Source: Helianthus annuus
Lineage: Eukaryota > Streptophyta > Magnoliopsida > Asterales > Asteraceae
Assembly (NCBI RefSeq): GCF_002127325.2
Contig: NC_035448.2
Span: 127,818,561-127,882,560, forward strand
Direction of reading: 5' to 3'
Length of the DNA: 64,000 nt
How positions within the stretch are numbered: position 1 is the stretch's first letter; each line of letters begins with the position of its first letter. A model generated the notes under the pieces. The model did no database searches. It was not told the origin of the DNA and worked only from the letters and a program-made list of their open reading frames with translations. Below, one piece after another: positions 9,366 through 21,853 of the stretch. A program made the translations under genes and the position numbers.

Positions 9366-11970
9366 ATGCCTCCTAAATACAAACATTTGCCCGGTTGTCA
9401 AAAACGTAAAAGAAGGAAAATCGAGGAAGAAAAAAGGTCTCAAGAAGGGGCAATACGCAAGTTCTTTCAAAAAGAACCACAAAGTTCTAATGTTGAGAAA
9501 GACGAAGTTAATGATAATGTGAATGCTAATGTGGATAAGAATGATGTTGATGCTAATATGGATGAAGATGATGTTGATGCTACTGTAGATGAAGATGAGG
9601 TTGATGCTACTGTAGATGAAGATGAGGTTAATGCTAATGTAGATGAAGACGAGGTTGATGCTAATGTAGATGAAGATGAGGTTGATGCTAATGTAGATGA
9701 AGACGATGTTGACGCTAATGTAGATGAAGACGTTGTTGAAGCTAATGTGGATGCTAACGTTAATCCTAATATTGATATTTTTGATCCTAGGAATTGGGAT
9801 GGACTTAATCATAACATGATCAATGATTTGGTTAAGAAAGGTCCAAAACAAGATTTAAATATGAATAAGGGTCCCGTTGATAAACATGGAAGACGATTTT
9901 CTACAAGCATGTATACTAGAATTCTACCGAATAGAGAGACCTGTGATAGAGAATGGCTAGTGTATTCGAAAGAGCTTGATAAGCTATTTTGTTTTTGTTG
10001 TAAAATTTTTAGACAAGGGCATCCAAAAGGTACGTTGGAGGTGAAGGTTTTTCAGATTGGAAACATGCTACTAGACTTAAAGATCATGAAGTTAGCGTTG
10101 AACATTTGAAGAATATGAAACAATGGTTTGAAATGCGTCAAATGTTGGATTGCAACACAACAATTGACAAAGTAGCGTACGAGCAATTTAAGAAAGAAAG
10201 AGATTATTGGAAAAAAGGTCATTTTAAGGATCATTTAACTTGTGAAATTTCTTGCTAAACATGGTTTAGCATTTCGCGGATCAAATGAGAAGTTATTTCA
10301 AAAGGGTAATGGAAATTTTTTGGGATTGGTTGAGATGTTGGAAGAGTTTGACCCGATTATGAAAGAACACGTGCGACGTATCACGAATGATGAAACCCAC
10401 ATACATTATCTTGGACACAATATCCAAAACGAGTTAATAGTATTGTTAGCCGATAAAGTTAAAGCAGAAATCATCAAGAAAATAAAGCAAGCAAAGTACT
10501 ATTCTATCATACTTGATTGCACACCCGACACAAGTCATCAAGAGCAAATGTCCATAATCGTGAGGTATGTTAATGATACCACCATTGAGGAATCTTTTTT
10601 AGGTTTTTTAGTTGTTGATGATACCACTGGTAAAGGACTTTTTGATGTTACTGTTAAGGAATTAAAGTCTCTTGGTCTTGATATCAATGATATGCGAGGT
10701 CAAGGCTATGATAATGGAGCAAACATGAAAGGGAAACATAGTGGAGTTCAAAAGAGATTCTTAATTGAAAATCCTAGAGCTTTATATGTTGCTTGTGGTT
10801 GTCATAGTCTTAATCTTGCATTGTGTGACATGGCTAACACGTGCACTAAGTCTAGAGATTTTTTTTGGAATCATACAACGGTTTTATACCATCTTTGCCA
10901 ATTCTACAAAAAGGTGGCAAATTTTGAAAGACAATGTTAAAGGATTGACTCTTAAGTCTTTGTCTGCCACTCGTTGGGAAAGTCATGTAGATAGTGTTAA
11001 GCCTATTCGAACACAACTTGTAGATGTAAGAAAAGCTTTGTTTAGAGTTAGGTTTACTGATAATGATGCTAAAATTCAAAGCGAAGCTAAATCACTAGCA
11101 GAAAAAGAACTTGGTGAATTTGATTTTTTGGTAGCAACCGTCATTTGGTATGAAATACTAACAACGGTGAACGTGGTAAGCAAAAAGTTACAATCAAAGG
11201 ATATGGTTCTTGATGTTGCCATTGATGAAGTGGGTAAGTTGATTAAACATTTCAAGAATTATAGAGAAGTAGGGTTCGATAAGGCGATTAATGAAGCTAA
11301 AGAAATTGCAAATGAAATGGGTGTTGATACGGTATTCCCTAAAAAACGTCTAATATTTAGGAAACAACAATTTGATGAGACTTCAACTGTACAAGAAGTT
11401 TTATTTTCACCCGAGGAGGATTTTAGAGTCAATTACTTTTTATGTATTGTGGACCAAGCGATTGCTTCTCTTGAAACAAGATTCGAACAATACCAACAAT
11501 ATGAAAAAATATTTGGCTTTTTGTTTCCTAAAAAGTTGAGGGAACTTACTGAAAAAGATCTCAAGTCTCGTTGTTATGGTCTTCAAGATGCATTGAAGTT
11601 TAAAGACGAATCCGATGTTGATGCTGCTGAACTTTATGAGGAGTTGAAGTTGTTTGAGACATTTTTACCTAGTCATATTGTTTGCCCTTTTGATGCTTTC
11701 AATAGTTTAAAGAAGATTGGTTTTTTTCCTAATGCATTAATTGCATATAGAGTGTTGTTGACCATTCCGGTAACAGTAGCATCGGTAGAAAGAAGCTTCT
11801 CAAAGTTGAAGTTGTTGAAGACTTACTTACGATCGAGTATGTCCCAAGAAAGACTCAATGGCTTAGCAATGATATCTATTGAAAATGACATATTAGAGAC
11901 TATGGATTACGAAGACTTGATCGAAAGCTTTGCTTCCAGAAACGCTAGGAGAGCCGCACGATTCGCTTAA
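9366..11970 (+). pseudogene. hAT transposase (TTF zinc finger, DUF4371, hAT dimerisation), broken
   Basis: Residues begin MPPKYKHLPG, followed by an acidic 9-residue repeat tract (coded 9544-9760). A TTF-type zinc-finger region (around LFCFCCKIF) comes next, then a transposase core with an [11 protein letters not shown] motif (about 10790) and SATRWESH (about 10960). A C-terminal hAT dimerisation domain contains PVTVASVERSFSKLK (about 11770-11815). Homology runs through three frames: shifts fall near 10040, 10215 and 10860 (a run of eight T), and there is a stop near 10233. Homopolymer-associated indels suggest simple decay. Family role: excision and integration of the surrounding element. 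The lack of long introns fits this transposase lineage. Confidence 0.88.
9544..9760 (+). repeat. 27-bp coding minisatellite, acidic repeat
   Basis: About eight copies of a 27-bp unit encode the 9-residue period DEDEVDANV inside the transposase N-terminus. Unit variants (DD/DE, T/N) show stepwise divergence. The antisense strand is also open across it because of the biased codons; that antisense frame is not considered a gene. Confidence 0.75.
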
Positions 11971-12155
11971 GTAGGTAAATTTAGATCATTTTGGTACAAT
12001 ACTTTTATTTTGATGATTGTTTTAACAATTAGTGTCATATTATAGTTTTTTTTTAATATATGATTATTGTGTTTAAATTATATGGGCCCGATTTATTTTA
12101 GTGGCTCCAGGCCCAAAACGTTTCGAGATTTCTCGGAGACGGCACTGCGCATACC

Positions 12156-13342
12156 ACAAGCAAGGCGTAACAGTGAGTCAAAATATATATATTTTTATTT
12201 CTAGTTAACAGTGTTCTCTCTTGTAAACGTTGACACATGAAATTTTATATATATTTTCTATTAGAGGTATTAAGATTTTGTCACTTTGATTTGTTGAATT
12301 TAACCATTTCAGTCAATAAGCAATTACATATGTCATCAATTTTATTTTGTAACCATTACTATCCAAAAAAGAATCCGCTATTGTCATTGTATTAGGAGCA
12401 TAACCCAAAATATCTAAAGTAGTCAAATTAGTACAACCAATAATATTAAGTCATTTCATTTTTTTACCAAAATTATCTAAATCAAATGGGGAGATGTTCC
12501 ATCAATCTATTTAACTGAAAGCCTCTTCTCCCCTTGAATTAACCTATAGTTGTGAGGAGACCAATTATTATTTCTAACACGTTTGTTAGAAAGAAATTAA
12601 ACGTTTAATGTTTTATATGGGTTTACGAAATACATTTTTCTAATAAACTCATCGGAAAATTTAGTTTTCAAAACACATTAAAATACATATTATTTTGCAT
12701 GTGAATTGGTTTTCTTTGAACACGAGCAAAACCCTTGAAAACCAAAGAATCTTGAATTTAAACGTTTATTTTGTAACATGGTATTTGGATTAAAAATTGT
12801 ACTCCAATCACTAAAAATCTGACATCTTGCACTACATACCCTATTTCCCGGAAAAAATATATAAGATTTTAACAGAAATCTCAATTGATATTTTAACTTT
12901 CATGAACTTAAATCCTTGTAGGGAAGGGATTTAAGATTGTTTGGAACAATCTTAATGAAAATCTGCTTTAAGATTGTAGGAAGTAAGTTCACTTTTTATT
13001 AAAATATATAATAACGAAACACTGGTTATCCGTGGGAAATTCAACCAGTACAATACCGGTTACAAAAACTAAATAAATATAATATGAAATACAATTTATA
13101 TACCAATCTCAATTAAAGCCGCGTCACAGGTAGGTACTCCATACATTTAGAAACATCCTAGCCTCGAGTCTTAACCATCTTGAGTCTTCAACCTTGCTTC
13201 TTAACTGCAACAAAGAACACACTAAAATTGTTGTCTGTTTTGATTGAGAATCGTGTTTGACATGGGGTCCTTAAAACTTTTTGCATCTCTCTCAAGACCA
13301 ACGCTTCTGTTTTCAGGATACAACTGAGGTAGTAGTTGTACT
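12156..13342. other. Non-coding region between hAT element and element A
   Basis: AT-rich, with no long open frame. The only suggestion of coding content is a short minus-strand exon-like piece at 13124-13204 close to the insertion point of element A. Confidence 0.35.
13124..13204 (-). other. Possible terminal exon of a gene interrupted by element A
   Basis: On the minus strand a pyrimidine-rich TTTGTTGCAG acceptor is followed by a 26-codon open segment ending in TGA. Upstream, towards 13320, a second open stretch of about 40 codons reads up to the edge of the A LTR. No family is recognised and the piece is short, so this is weak. Confidence 0.2.
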
Positions 13343-13371
13343 TGTCACACCCCAACCGATGGCGGAATCAT

Positions 13372-15059
13372 TGATGTGCGTGTTAGTGTGTATATATTAG
13401 ATGTATATTTTAAGCCCTTTTTACACTTTTAACCAAGTTTTAAATTTATAAAACACGATATTTACTAACACTAAACACACATATGGGCAAATGCACCCAT
13501 CGTGGACGTAGTATAGTGTTGGTAAGATACCGAGGTCGTCCAAGGACACAAGAGCTTTTAGTACCGGTTTATCATCAACGTCTAATCAAATCAAAATGTT
13601 AGAAAAAATGTTTTTAAACTAAGAAAATAAAACTATCTAAAATGCTGAAAATAAAAACAAAAACAGATAGACAAGATGAATCACTTGGATCCGACTCGTG
13701 TGTTAGTGTAACCTTTGATTATTTTCGCACTTTTGCACTTGTTTAAGAGATTATCTTAGTTATTGTAGTAGGCCCCTCTTTTGAAGGCGACGTTACCCTC
13801 AACCCAGTAGTTTGAGTCAGCAAGGATACAATCCTAAAGGGTCGGATTATTGAAAGATAATTAATTAAGTTATTAATGCATAATGTGGTAGGCCCCTCTT
13901 TTGAAGGCGACGTTACCCTCAGCTAAGTAGTCTGAGTCAGCAGGGATACAGTCCTAAGTAGCTGGGTTAAAGTTTTAATAGTAGTTTAACTTATGAGGGG
14001 ATCAAAGAGTTTGGACCCTCGCCATCCAATACCTTTGGGTATTGAAGGAGGTCCTACTAAATTTGACACAGGTCCTTTGTAGGATCTATACACTGAACAA
14101 TGGCAAGACTCTTACCAAACCGTTCCCTTAACTCCCGACCAGGTAGCCAAAATACCTCCATATAGACTGTGGAGGTATGACTGGTGAAAATCTTTTATTT
14201 TATATAGAAAGTAAAATAATGCCAAGACACCACGGACAAACGATAAGGAAGAATCACCTTCAACATAAGAAACTAGTAATTAAAGTCATTAATAGAAAAC
14301 CAATTAAAAAGTGCAAAAGATTAAAAATAAAAAGTATTACACTAAACACTTGTCTTCACCAAGTGATGTAAGAGACTTAGGCAAACATGGCCTTTGATTG
14401 TCAAGAACTCTTACGATCAATCTTGGATCCCGAGACGACTCACACACTCTATGATGGACAATGGATGATGGTGGTGGATGATGGTGTTATGGTGGTGGTG
14501 GGTGGTGGGTGAAGTGTGAGAGAGGTGGTGTGCCAAGGGATGAGTTGAAATGGCTCCAAACACTCCTATTTATAGGCTGAACAGAAGCTCGGGCACGGCC
14601 CCATGTCCGCTGGGCACGGCCCCGTGTCCATCCTCGTCTCTCTCTTCATTAATTGTAATTCGCAATTACAATAAATGCGCCTGCAGGAAGTTGACCACGC
14701 CCCCGTGTCCGCTGGGCACGACCCCGTGGTGGGCAGTAGAAGCTTCTAAAGGTTTGTCTTTTCTGCTATTACTTGGGCACGGCCCCGTGCTCGCTAAGCA
14801 CGGGGCGTGTTCAGTCTTCTGCTTTCTTAGTTTTGCTTAGGAAGATGCTGTCGAGGGGTCGGACATTCCACTTTTGTTCCTTTTCTTGTATTTATGTTAG
14901 ATTTAGCTGTCTTTTTGCTTCTTTTGTTAATTTGAGCTCATTTAATCCTGAAAATACAAAAGGAAGACAAAAGCACACTTTTTCCAACATTAGTACTAAA
15001 AAAGGGTTAGTTTTATGCCAAAATTGATATAATTTATATGTTGCATTTTGCGCATATCA
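13372..15059 (-). mobile_element. Solo LTR of the element C family
   Basis: This 1688-bp TG...CA unit matches the LTRs of element C (43541-45234, 49586-51277) along its length and is flanked by ATCAT on both sides (13367-13371, 15060-15064). The flanks rejoin the A LTR seamlessly. A single LTR with intact TSD is the usual product of recombination between the two LTRs of a complete copy. It contains CCTATTTATAGG at 14565-14576 and three CACGGCCCCGTG-type doublets. Confidence 0.9.
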
Positions 15060-15802
15060 ATCATCGGGGCGACGCACTAGGCGAATCAGATTGCTCAAGA
15101 GAATCCATAACAACTATATTGTGACAGTATTTATTACATTTGTTATCCCATACTAACAATCAGTACAAACACATAAGTTATCACAGATTTCTTGTCCTCT
15201 CGAACAATACAAATCCGACAACCTAGATTTTAGGTGAGTTTCTAGACCTCCTAGCTTGATTTGATGTAGACTGCGACTAAACCTGCAACATACGTTAAAA
15301 TAATGTCAATACAAAAGTATTGGCGAGTATACATGTTTGATATGTAATAGTATAATAGATAAAAGCTGCGAATTTCCACATACATAAACGTAATACACGA
15401 CATATATACTCACAAAACTGATACTACCAGCTAAGTCCTCGAGCTTCGATCGCGATTGCTAAACTAGACCCCGTCGGGCGCAATAGTACTATACTAGTCA
15501 TGGTGGGACGTCGCGAGTATAAGTCCTAGCACATATGTAACTAGCATCACGTATAACTATGCACATTGGTCATTCGCAAGTGATAAATAGTTTAAGCATT
15601 TGATGTGATTTGATTTGATAGCAACGTATGTTACACCCAAAAGTGCTAAAGCAAAAAGGGTTCAAGTATACTCACAGTCGGTGCTCAGCAAGCAAACACA
15701 ACTTGGTTGGATTGAAGGGAGCGCGTCTGAGATTAGCCTGATTTCAGATTGATAGCGTATGCGTTGAATAGTGCGATAAACAGTGGCGGTGAACCAAGTG
15801 TC

Positions 15803-16425
15803 GGATGGTAATCCGAACGGATGGCAATCCGATCGGATGGCCAGTTGACCGGGTGGCAATCCGATCGGATGGCCAGTCGACCGGGTGGCAATCTGTTCGG
15901 ATAGTCATCCGATCAGATGACCATTCGATTGGATTGTCGCCTTGTTTGGTGAAGAGGTGTTTGTGTATGCTGGTTTGTCTTTTGAAGTTTTCGTTGTAGC
16001 ATTTTGAGAACAGTGAAGTATCTCTACCCTTCAGGTCGGTCGATCGAACGGTCGGTCGATCGGGTGGCAACCCGATCGGGTGGCTGTTCGATCGGACGGT
16101 GACCTGATCAGCGAGACACTTTGGTTGATAAGTTCATAGCAGACTGGTCGCTCGATCGGGTGGAAATCCGATTGGGTGACAATCCGTTGGAACTGATGTG
16201 TGGTGAGGATTTGTAAAACGTTTAAGTGTTGAGGATCCAAAAGTCAGCCGATCGGATGGTCGTTCGATCGAACGGCAATCCGATCGGACGGCAATCCGTT
16301 CGTTGTTCAGATCCTTGAATGTTTAAAAATTTGTTTAAGTCTTGACCCTAAGTGTAACCCGACCGGATTACTGGTCGATCGGGTGGCAGTCCGATCGGAC
16401 GACAATCCGATCGGATGGTAACCAT
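15803..16425. repeat. 16-bp CGATCGG cassette arrays in element A left LTR
   Basis: Four blocks of 16-bp units of approximate consensus CGATCGGRYGGYNRTY occur. The first block (15803-15935) holds about eight units. CGATCG cores are self-complementary, so the arrays are dense in short palindromes and CpG. Small open frames across them on either strand are by-products of the period. Confidence 0.7.
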
Positions 16426-17052
16426 CCCGCAATCTTATCGATTTACATCTTTGCTATTTCGTTAAGTTTTTGCGATTTGATCGAGACGTTATGACCCCGA
16501 GCTAAACAATGGAACTCCACCAAGTCCGAGTCATCGGATCAGATGGGAATCACCCTGTCCGATCATTTAACTGTTCTCGACGGTTATTCGTGTTTAACAC
16601 GACAAGCCTGTCATCTCGTTGATAGGAACCAGTTCTCAAACCGACACTTCACTATAGGAAAAGTAGAAGGTCTGTACGAGCTCTGTTGCTACCGGTTCCG
16701 AGTGAAAAGTTAGGAAAGTTTGAAGAAAAACTTAGAAAACTCAGATTTGACTTAGATTTAGGTGAGATTAGTGTTTATTCTCTGTGGAATCCATCAGATC
16801 TAGACTGTTCTTGATGAGATGAGGTCACACTTCATTGTTCCTAAGAACTTCATGATGACATCACCTTAGAACGGCTCAAATCCAACGATTTAACGGTGAA
16901 AAAGTGAGATTTGATAGTGAGAAAGATGAAGGAGTGCATGTAGATCATAGAAGTACAAGATTTGAGGTAGAAACTTACAAGAATTGCGAGAAATCGAGAG
17001 AAAATAGCGAGTATAACGAGTAGTAACAAGCACGAACGTGCGGGTTGTTACA

Positions 17053-17067
17053 GTCTCCCCTTCTTTA
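17053..17067 (-). promoter_or_regulatory. Element A polypurine tract
   Basis: TAAAGAAGGGGAGAC on the minus strand abuts the LTR. Next to it is the hairpin-forming AATTTCGTCCCGAAATT, also present beside the polypurine tract of element B. Confidence 0.7.
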
Positions 17068-17890
17068 GGAAATTTCGTCCCGAAATTAATCCATAAGAAG
17101 GGTCGCGAGAGTTGATGCGAATGAGCGTAGCGATTAAGTGACGAGATAGCGAGCAATCGATTGAGTATACGCATGCGAGGGCATAGCAAAGACTAAGCGA
17201 GAGCGACGGGTTGAAGCGATTCGTATAATCAAGGTGATAACACACACAAGAATGAGATCCCAAAACGTTTTAAATTTTCGAAAAATCAATTAATTAGGAA
17301 AACTTGTTTACGAAAATCTTCTCACGGTGCGGCGTTAACTGTATTGATGTCCACACCAGTGCTATGAGAAGGGTTTTGGTGAGGTTACTAAAATATTTTT
17401 AAAGTGATTAAAACTCGTTTTATGAAATTTTCTCGTCACGCAGCAGTAACTTGAGTCGATTGTCACACCAATGTTACAAGATAATCTCGTTTTATTCCAA
17501 GGTTTTGATCAAATTTTTAGAAAAGTTTTATAAGAAAAGATCAGTTTAAAAATTTGGGGTAACCATAGCCTTTTAATAATACCAAAAATTTAAATTTAAG
17601 GTCGGCCCCGCATGGCACTTTTCCACGAAAATTCAACAATATGGTTAAAACACTTATATATAGGAAGTACCAGCGGCGTATCCACCATGCTTTAACCATA
17701 TGGCTTCCGTCTCGTGAGGTAGTGTCATACGTGTCGACATAGTATGGTCAGATTTACGATGACTTGATCCAAACGGGAAACGGTTGGATCAAGTCTTGGA
17801 AGGCGAACTGAGTGATGGAGTCGTTTTCGAACACAGTTTAGCGACACGAGCGAGTGCGATAAGCGGTAGCGGAACGCGATAATTTAACAC
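17068..17890. other. Element A interior, left part, non-coding
   Basis: No gene. Two related segments around 17316-17370 and 17437-17490 share a TTCTC...TGTCCACACCA-like pattern. One copy of the module containing ACTTATATATAGGAAGTACC lies at 17652-17671; two more copies follow on the far side of element B. Confidence 0.5.
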
Positions 17891-20697
17891 AGTCACACCC
17901 CAACCGATGGCGGAATCATCGGGGCATGGCACTGAGCGAAACAGATTGTCCAGAAGTTTCCATAACAACTATCATCACTATTTAGTTTAAATAACACGTC
18001 CCATACCGTGTCCTAAATAATAAAACAAATTATTACAGATAACAACCAGTCAAATAAATATTCTGTTCCGACAACTCAGATTTAAATAAATAATATAAAT
18101 ATTGTTCAAATGCTCCTAAAGACTTGGTCGGACAAGATCTACAGACAACTATGCTCTAGACGCTTGTTCCTGACAGACAACTATTTGTTGGGGGCCTCTA
18201 GAGCCTTATTCTAGCCTCACTTTCCTAGCAAGCAAACATCTTAAACACCTGTCACATACGTTAAAATAAAGTCAATACATATAATGTAAAGGTGAGCATA
18301 CAAGTTTGATAATAGCATATAGAGTTCGAAATAGTTTACGTATAACCAGCACGTACAATGAGGAAATCGAAGCATGTTAATTATCGACATGGATCTATCG
18401 ATACCAATGACTGCGGGTTGACTGTCCGAGACAGTTCGTAATACATGATTACCAACTGTAGTACTACGTCTTTAAGGCAGGTAGACAGCATTCCACGTGT
18501 AAACATAACAACAAGCATTCATTTAGTCACGTAATACCAGCGAATCGGTTAGCGTTCAAATAATTGAGTAGTGTGTTCGATTGTGATTTTGATAAGTAAC
18601 GTATGTAACACCCAAAAGTGCTAAAGCAAAAAGGGTTTAAGTATACTCACAGCGATTGATTGATGGATTGAAGGGAGCGCTTGAGAGTAGGGTTAGCCTG
18701 AATAATTCGATAGCATAACAATGAGTAACACGTAGAATGGAAACAAATGATGTTGGGTCGAACAGCATGGTCGATCGAACAGCAGGTTCGATCAGACGGG
18801 TTGTTCGTTTGGCTAGACAGTCCGTTCGGACAGTCTGTTCGATCGGCCGGTAGGCTCGATCGGCTGGACTGTTCGAGTGGATTGTTTCTTCCTTTGAGTA
18901 AGATGTGTTTGTGTATGATGGTTTGACCTTTTGAAGTTTTCGTTGTAGTATTTGAGAACATTGAAGTGTTGTTACCTTTCAGGCCGGTCGATCGAACGGT
19001 CTGTTCGATCGGCCGGCTTAACCGATCAGTTAGACACTTCGATAGTGAGTCCTCAGCTGGATGTCACCTGATCGATCGAACAGCATGTTCGCTCGGGTGG
19101 CACTCCGTACTACTACGAGTTGTAAATTGATTAAGTGTGGAAGCATAGTATCTCATGATGCGATGAGTAATGTTATCAAACAGCTCGTTCGATCGAACAT
19201 CACCTCGTTCAATACTATACTTCATGAAATTGTCAAAGTGTGGGGCCATATGCTAGCCGATCGGCTGGACTGGTCGATCGGCTGACATGTCCGATCGGTT
19301 GGGTTGTTCGTTCGAACAGCCTGTTCGATCGGTCAGCATCCTGACCTGGTCGGCCTGTTCGTCTAACACTTGGCTGTTCTGATTATTTGACGTTATATTG
19401 AGGTAGTTTGACAACGAGCTGAACCATGGAGCTTTCGTTCTTACTTGCTTCCCCTGCTCGGACAGGAACCACCCAAGTCCGGCCGGTGAACTGTTCGGAA
19501 ACGGCGGTTTAACATTTAACCCGAAGTCGGTGAACCTCGTAGATAGAACCCGAATCTTGAACCACACAACCATTGGAATGATTAGTGAGTTGGCTCAAGC
19601 TCCGTTTCTACCGGTTTGAAGGCATTGAGTGTAAAAGAGTTGAAAGAAAGTTGGAAACCCTTCTTTCAATCCTTCACACCATGTAAATGTTCAGATCTGT
19701 GATAGATCTTAGCTTGTTTATGTGGAAATCGGTTAGATCCGAGCTATTCATGGTGGATTGAGGCCAAAACATGATGTTCTTGAAGAACACCATGATGACA
19801 TCATCCTAAAATGCTTAGATCTTGATGATTTCACGGTTAGAAATCAAGATTTGAAAGATAGAAAGGTGTAGGAGTGTGTATTGATCAAGAAAGTACAAGA
19901 TTTAGGATGAAAACTTACCAGAATCGAAAGAAATCTGGGAAAAGATGAGGAGCACGAGCTGGTCGGTCAGAGAGTTTCCAAAAGTGGAAAGAATGACAAT
20001 AACAGCCCTATTTATAGGCCAGGACTGACCGATCGGCCAGGCATCCCGATCGGACAGCCTGCTCGATCGGACAGTCCGTCCGATCGGCTGTGCTGTTCGA
20101 TCGGCTGACAGCCTGATCGATCAACAGCCTGGTTCGAGTGTTCGGTGTGACGATTTTCGTTATTTCGATTTCGATTTCAGATGATACGGATACGGTAGAG
20201 TTTCCTATCAAATTACTTTTAGTCCCAATCACTATATCTAACATACAATCCTCTATATTTCACACTATCCTTACGTTACCATTCGTCATAATTCGATTTC
20301 GATTGCATTCGATTTGAGTTTCGAGTTTCGATTCGAGTTTCGATTGATTCGACTGATCACCACACAAAACATAAGGTAAACACGCACAGGTAACACGTAA
20401 GGCACACACACAAGTAATATAACACCAAATTCGCATAGTTCGAGTCTCGAGTTCGATTGATGATTTGATTAGCTTGATTATTGATTGATTAACTTTAACG
20501 CATTGTTACTTCCTACTATTCACAGTCGTAAATCGTTTCGAGTCAATAAACGTTCGATTACTTTGATTTCTTAGATTAACAACACTTACTCCACATAATA
20601 CAAGTAAAACATAAAATAGACTATTTACAGTCAAAGAAATCTAAGTTGACTTGGACTTTGACTTTGACTTTGACATTCGAAAACACGGGGTGTTACA
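17891..20697 (-). repeat. Element B 3' LTR
   Basis: It ends GGGGTGTTACA. The TATA motif CCTATTTATAGG is at 20007-20018. Cassette arrays of 17 bp lie just upstream of it in element orientation (20026-20130) and downstream (about 19253-19365, 19070-19110, 18985-19035, 18768-18880). A segment of about 65 bp near 18465, present in the other LTR at 38200-38266, is missing. Confidence 0.9.
18768..20130. repeat. 17-bp CGATCGG cassette arrays in element B LTR
   Basis: Units follow about CGATCGGCYGGNNTGTT with a 17-bp period, one base longer than the cassettes of element A. The best block (20026-20130) has five or six consecutive units and starts within ten bases of the TATA motif on its upstream side. 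Confidence 0.7.
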
Positions 20698-20711
20698 ACC
20701 TCCCCTTGTTT
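20698..20711 (-). promoter_or_regulatory. Element B polypurine tract
   Basis: AAACAAGGGGAGGT on the minus strand directly precedes the 3' LTR. Confidence 0.75.
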
Positions 20712-20788
20712 AGGGAATTTCGTCCCGAAATTAGGCTCGAAGCTGCACAGCACCGTGAATGATATTACCAATTCCTCGCTTCAGATCT

Positions 20789-21853
20789 TCATTTGAGCAA
20801 CTGCGAGTACTTGGCTTTCATGTCGCTTTCGAGTTCCCAAGTGAACTCTGCGCCTCGTTTGCCTTCCCATCGGACTTTCACGATAGGGATGCGTGAGCGC
20901 CTGAGTTGCTTGGTTTGGCGATCCATGATTTAGACAGGCTTTTCCACGAAGTGTAGCGTTTCGTTGACCTGAAGATCGTCGAGAGGTACAATCAGATCAT
21001 GATCAGCTAGACATTTTCGGAGGTTTGACACATGGAAAGTCGGGTAGACGTTACTGAGTTCCTCCGGTAGTTCGAGTTTGTAGGCGACTTTGCCGATCCT
21101 TTCCAGAATCTTAAAAGGTCTAACATATCGAGGCGCTAGTTTCCCTTTCTTGCCGAATCTGACCACACCCTTCAAAGGTGATACCTTTAGGAGTACATAG
21201 TCGCCAACGTCAAATTCAAGGGGCTTGCGTCTTCTATCGGCGTAACTTTTCTGTCTATCCCTGGCTTTCGACAAGTTGTCTCGAATCTGGAGGATTTTGT
21301 CAGTCGTTTCTTGTAGTAACTCGGGACCGGTTAATTGCAAGTGACCGATCTCATGCCACACAATAGGCGAACGACATCTTCTTCCATATAAAGCCTCGAA
21401 CGGTGCCATTTGTATGCTGGCATGATAGCTGTTGTTGTACGAGAATTCGACTAATGGTAGGTATTTGTTCCTACTACCACCGAAGTCTATGACACACGCG
21501 CGGAGCATGTCTTCAAGAGTACGGATCGTCCTTTCAGTCTGTCCGTCGGTTTAAGGATGGAATGCAGTACTCAGGTTAAGCGACGTACCAAGGGCCGCTT
21601 GAAACGTTTCCCACAATCGCGAAGTAAACCGAGCATCACGCTATGAAACGATGTCACGAGGCGTACCATGATTACAAATGATCTCGTCGGTGTAGATTCG
21701 GGCTAGTCGTTCCACCTTGTAGTCTTCTCGTATTGGCAAAAAGTGGGCTGATTTGGTCAGACGATCAACTATAACCGAAATGATGTCGTGACCTGATGGC
21801 GTGGGCGGAAGTTTGGTTATGAAATCCATAGCTACACTCTCCCACTTCCATAT
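20789..21853 (-). pseudogene. Integrase C-terminal part and chromodomain-like tail of element B
   Basis: This is the downstream part of the integrase split by element E. The catalytic-core start (MDFITKLPP) is near 21820. The tail contains [11 protein letters not shown] and a GPF/Y-like segment ([19 protein letters not shown]), then a chromodomain-like end (IPIVKVRWEGKRGAEFTW). In-frame stops lie at 21641-21643, where the second catalytic aspartate of the SDRD motif is expected, at 21551-21553, and at 20930-20932 before the chromodomain-like tail. Family role: insertion of element cDNA into chromosomes, with the tail guiding target choice. Confidence 0.85.

Larger units (their letters stand above)
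8674..12147 (+). mobile_element. hAT superfamily DNA transposon with 8-bp TSD
   Basis: The 3474-bp element starts CAGGCCCGG and ends GCACTG, that is imperfect CAG...CTG terminal inverted repeats. It is flanked by the perfect 8-bp duplication CGCATACC (8666-8673 and 12148-12155). It carries its own transposase on the plus strand and subterminal repeats on the left side, so it is a once-autonomous hAT element, now inactive because the transposase is broken. Confidence 0.92.
13343..17052 (-). repeat. Element A 3' LTR (contains a solo LTR; 678-bp deletion)
   Basis: Without the inserted solo LTR it is about 2017 bp. Relative to the right LTR it lacks 678 bp (the counterpart of 53761-54438), with a CGAG microhomology at the junction. 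The missing part includes the TATA motif and one cassette array. Blocks of 16-bp CGATCGG cassettes lie at about 15803-15935, 16034-16110, 16236-16300 and 16362-16425. Confidence 0.85.

Noticed and set aside
9339..9851. 170-codon minus-strand frame
   Set aside because: Antisense of the acidic 27-bp coding minisatellite of the hAT transposase; Ile/Phe/Tyr-rich low-complexity translation.
15662..16240. Several small frames with RSDCHP-like repeats
   Set aside because: They are produced by the 16-bp cassette array (three units equal 16 codons) and lie in LTR DNA.
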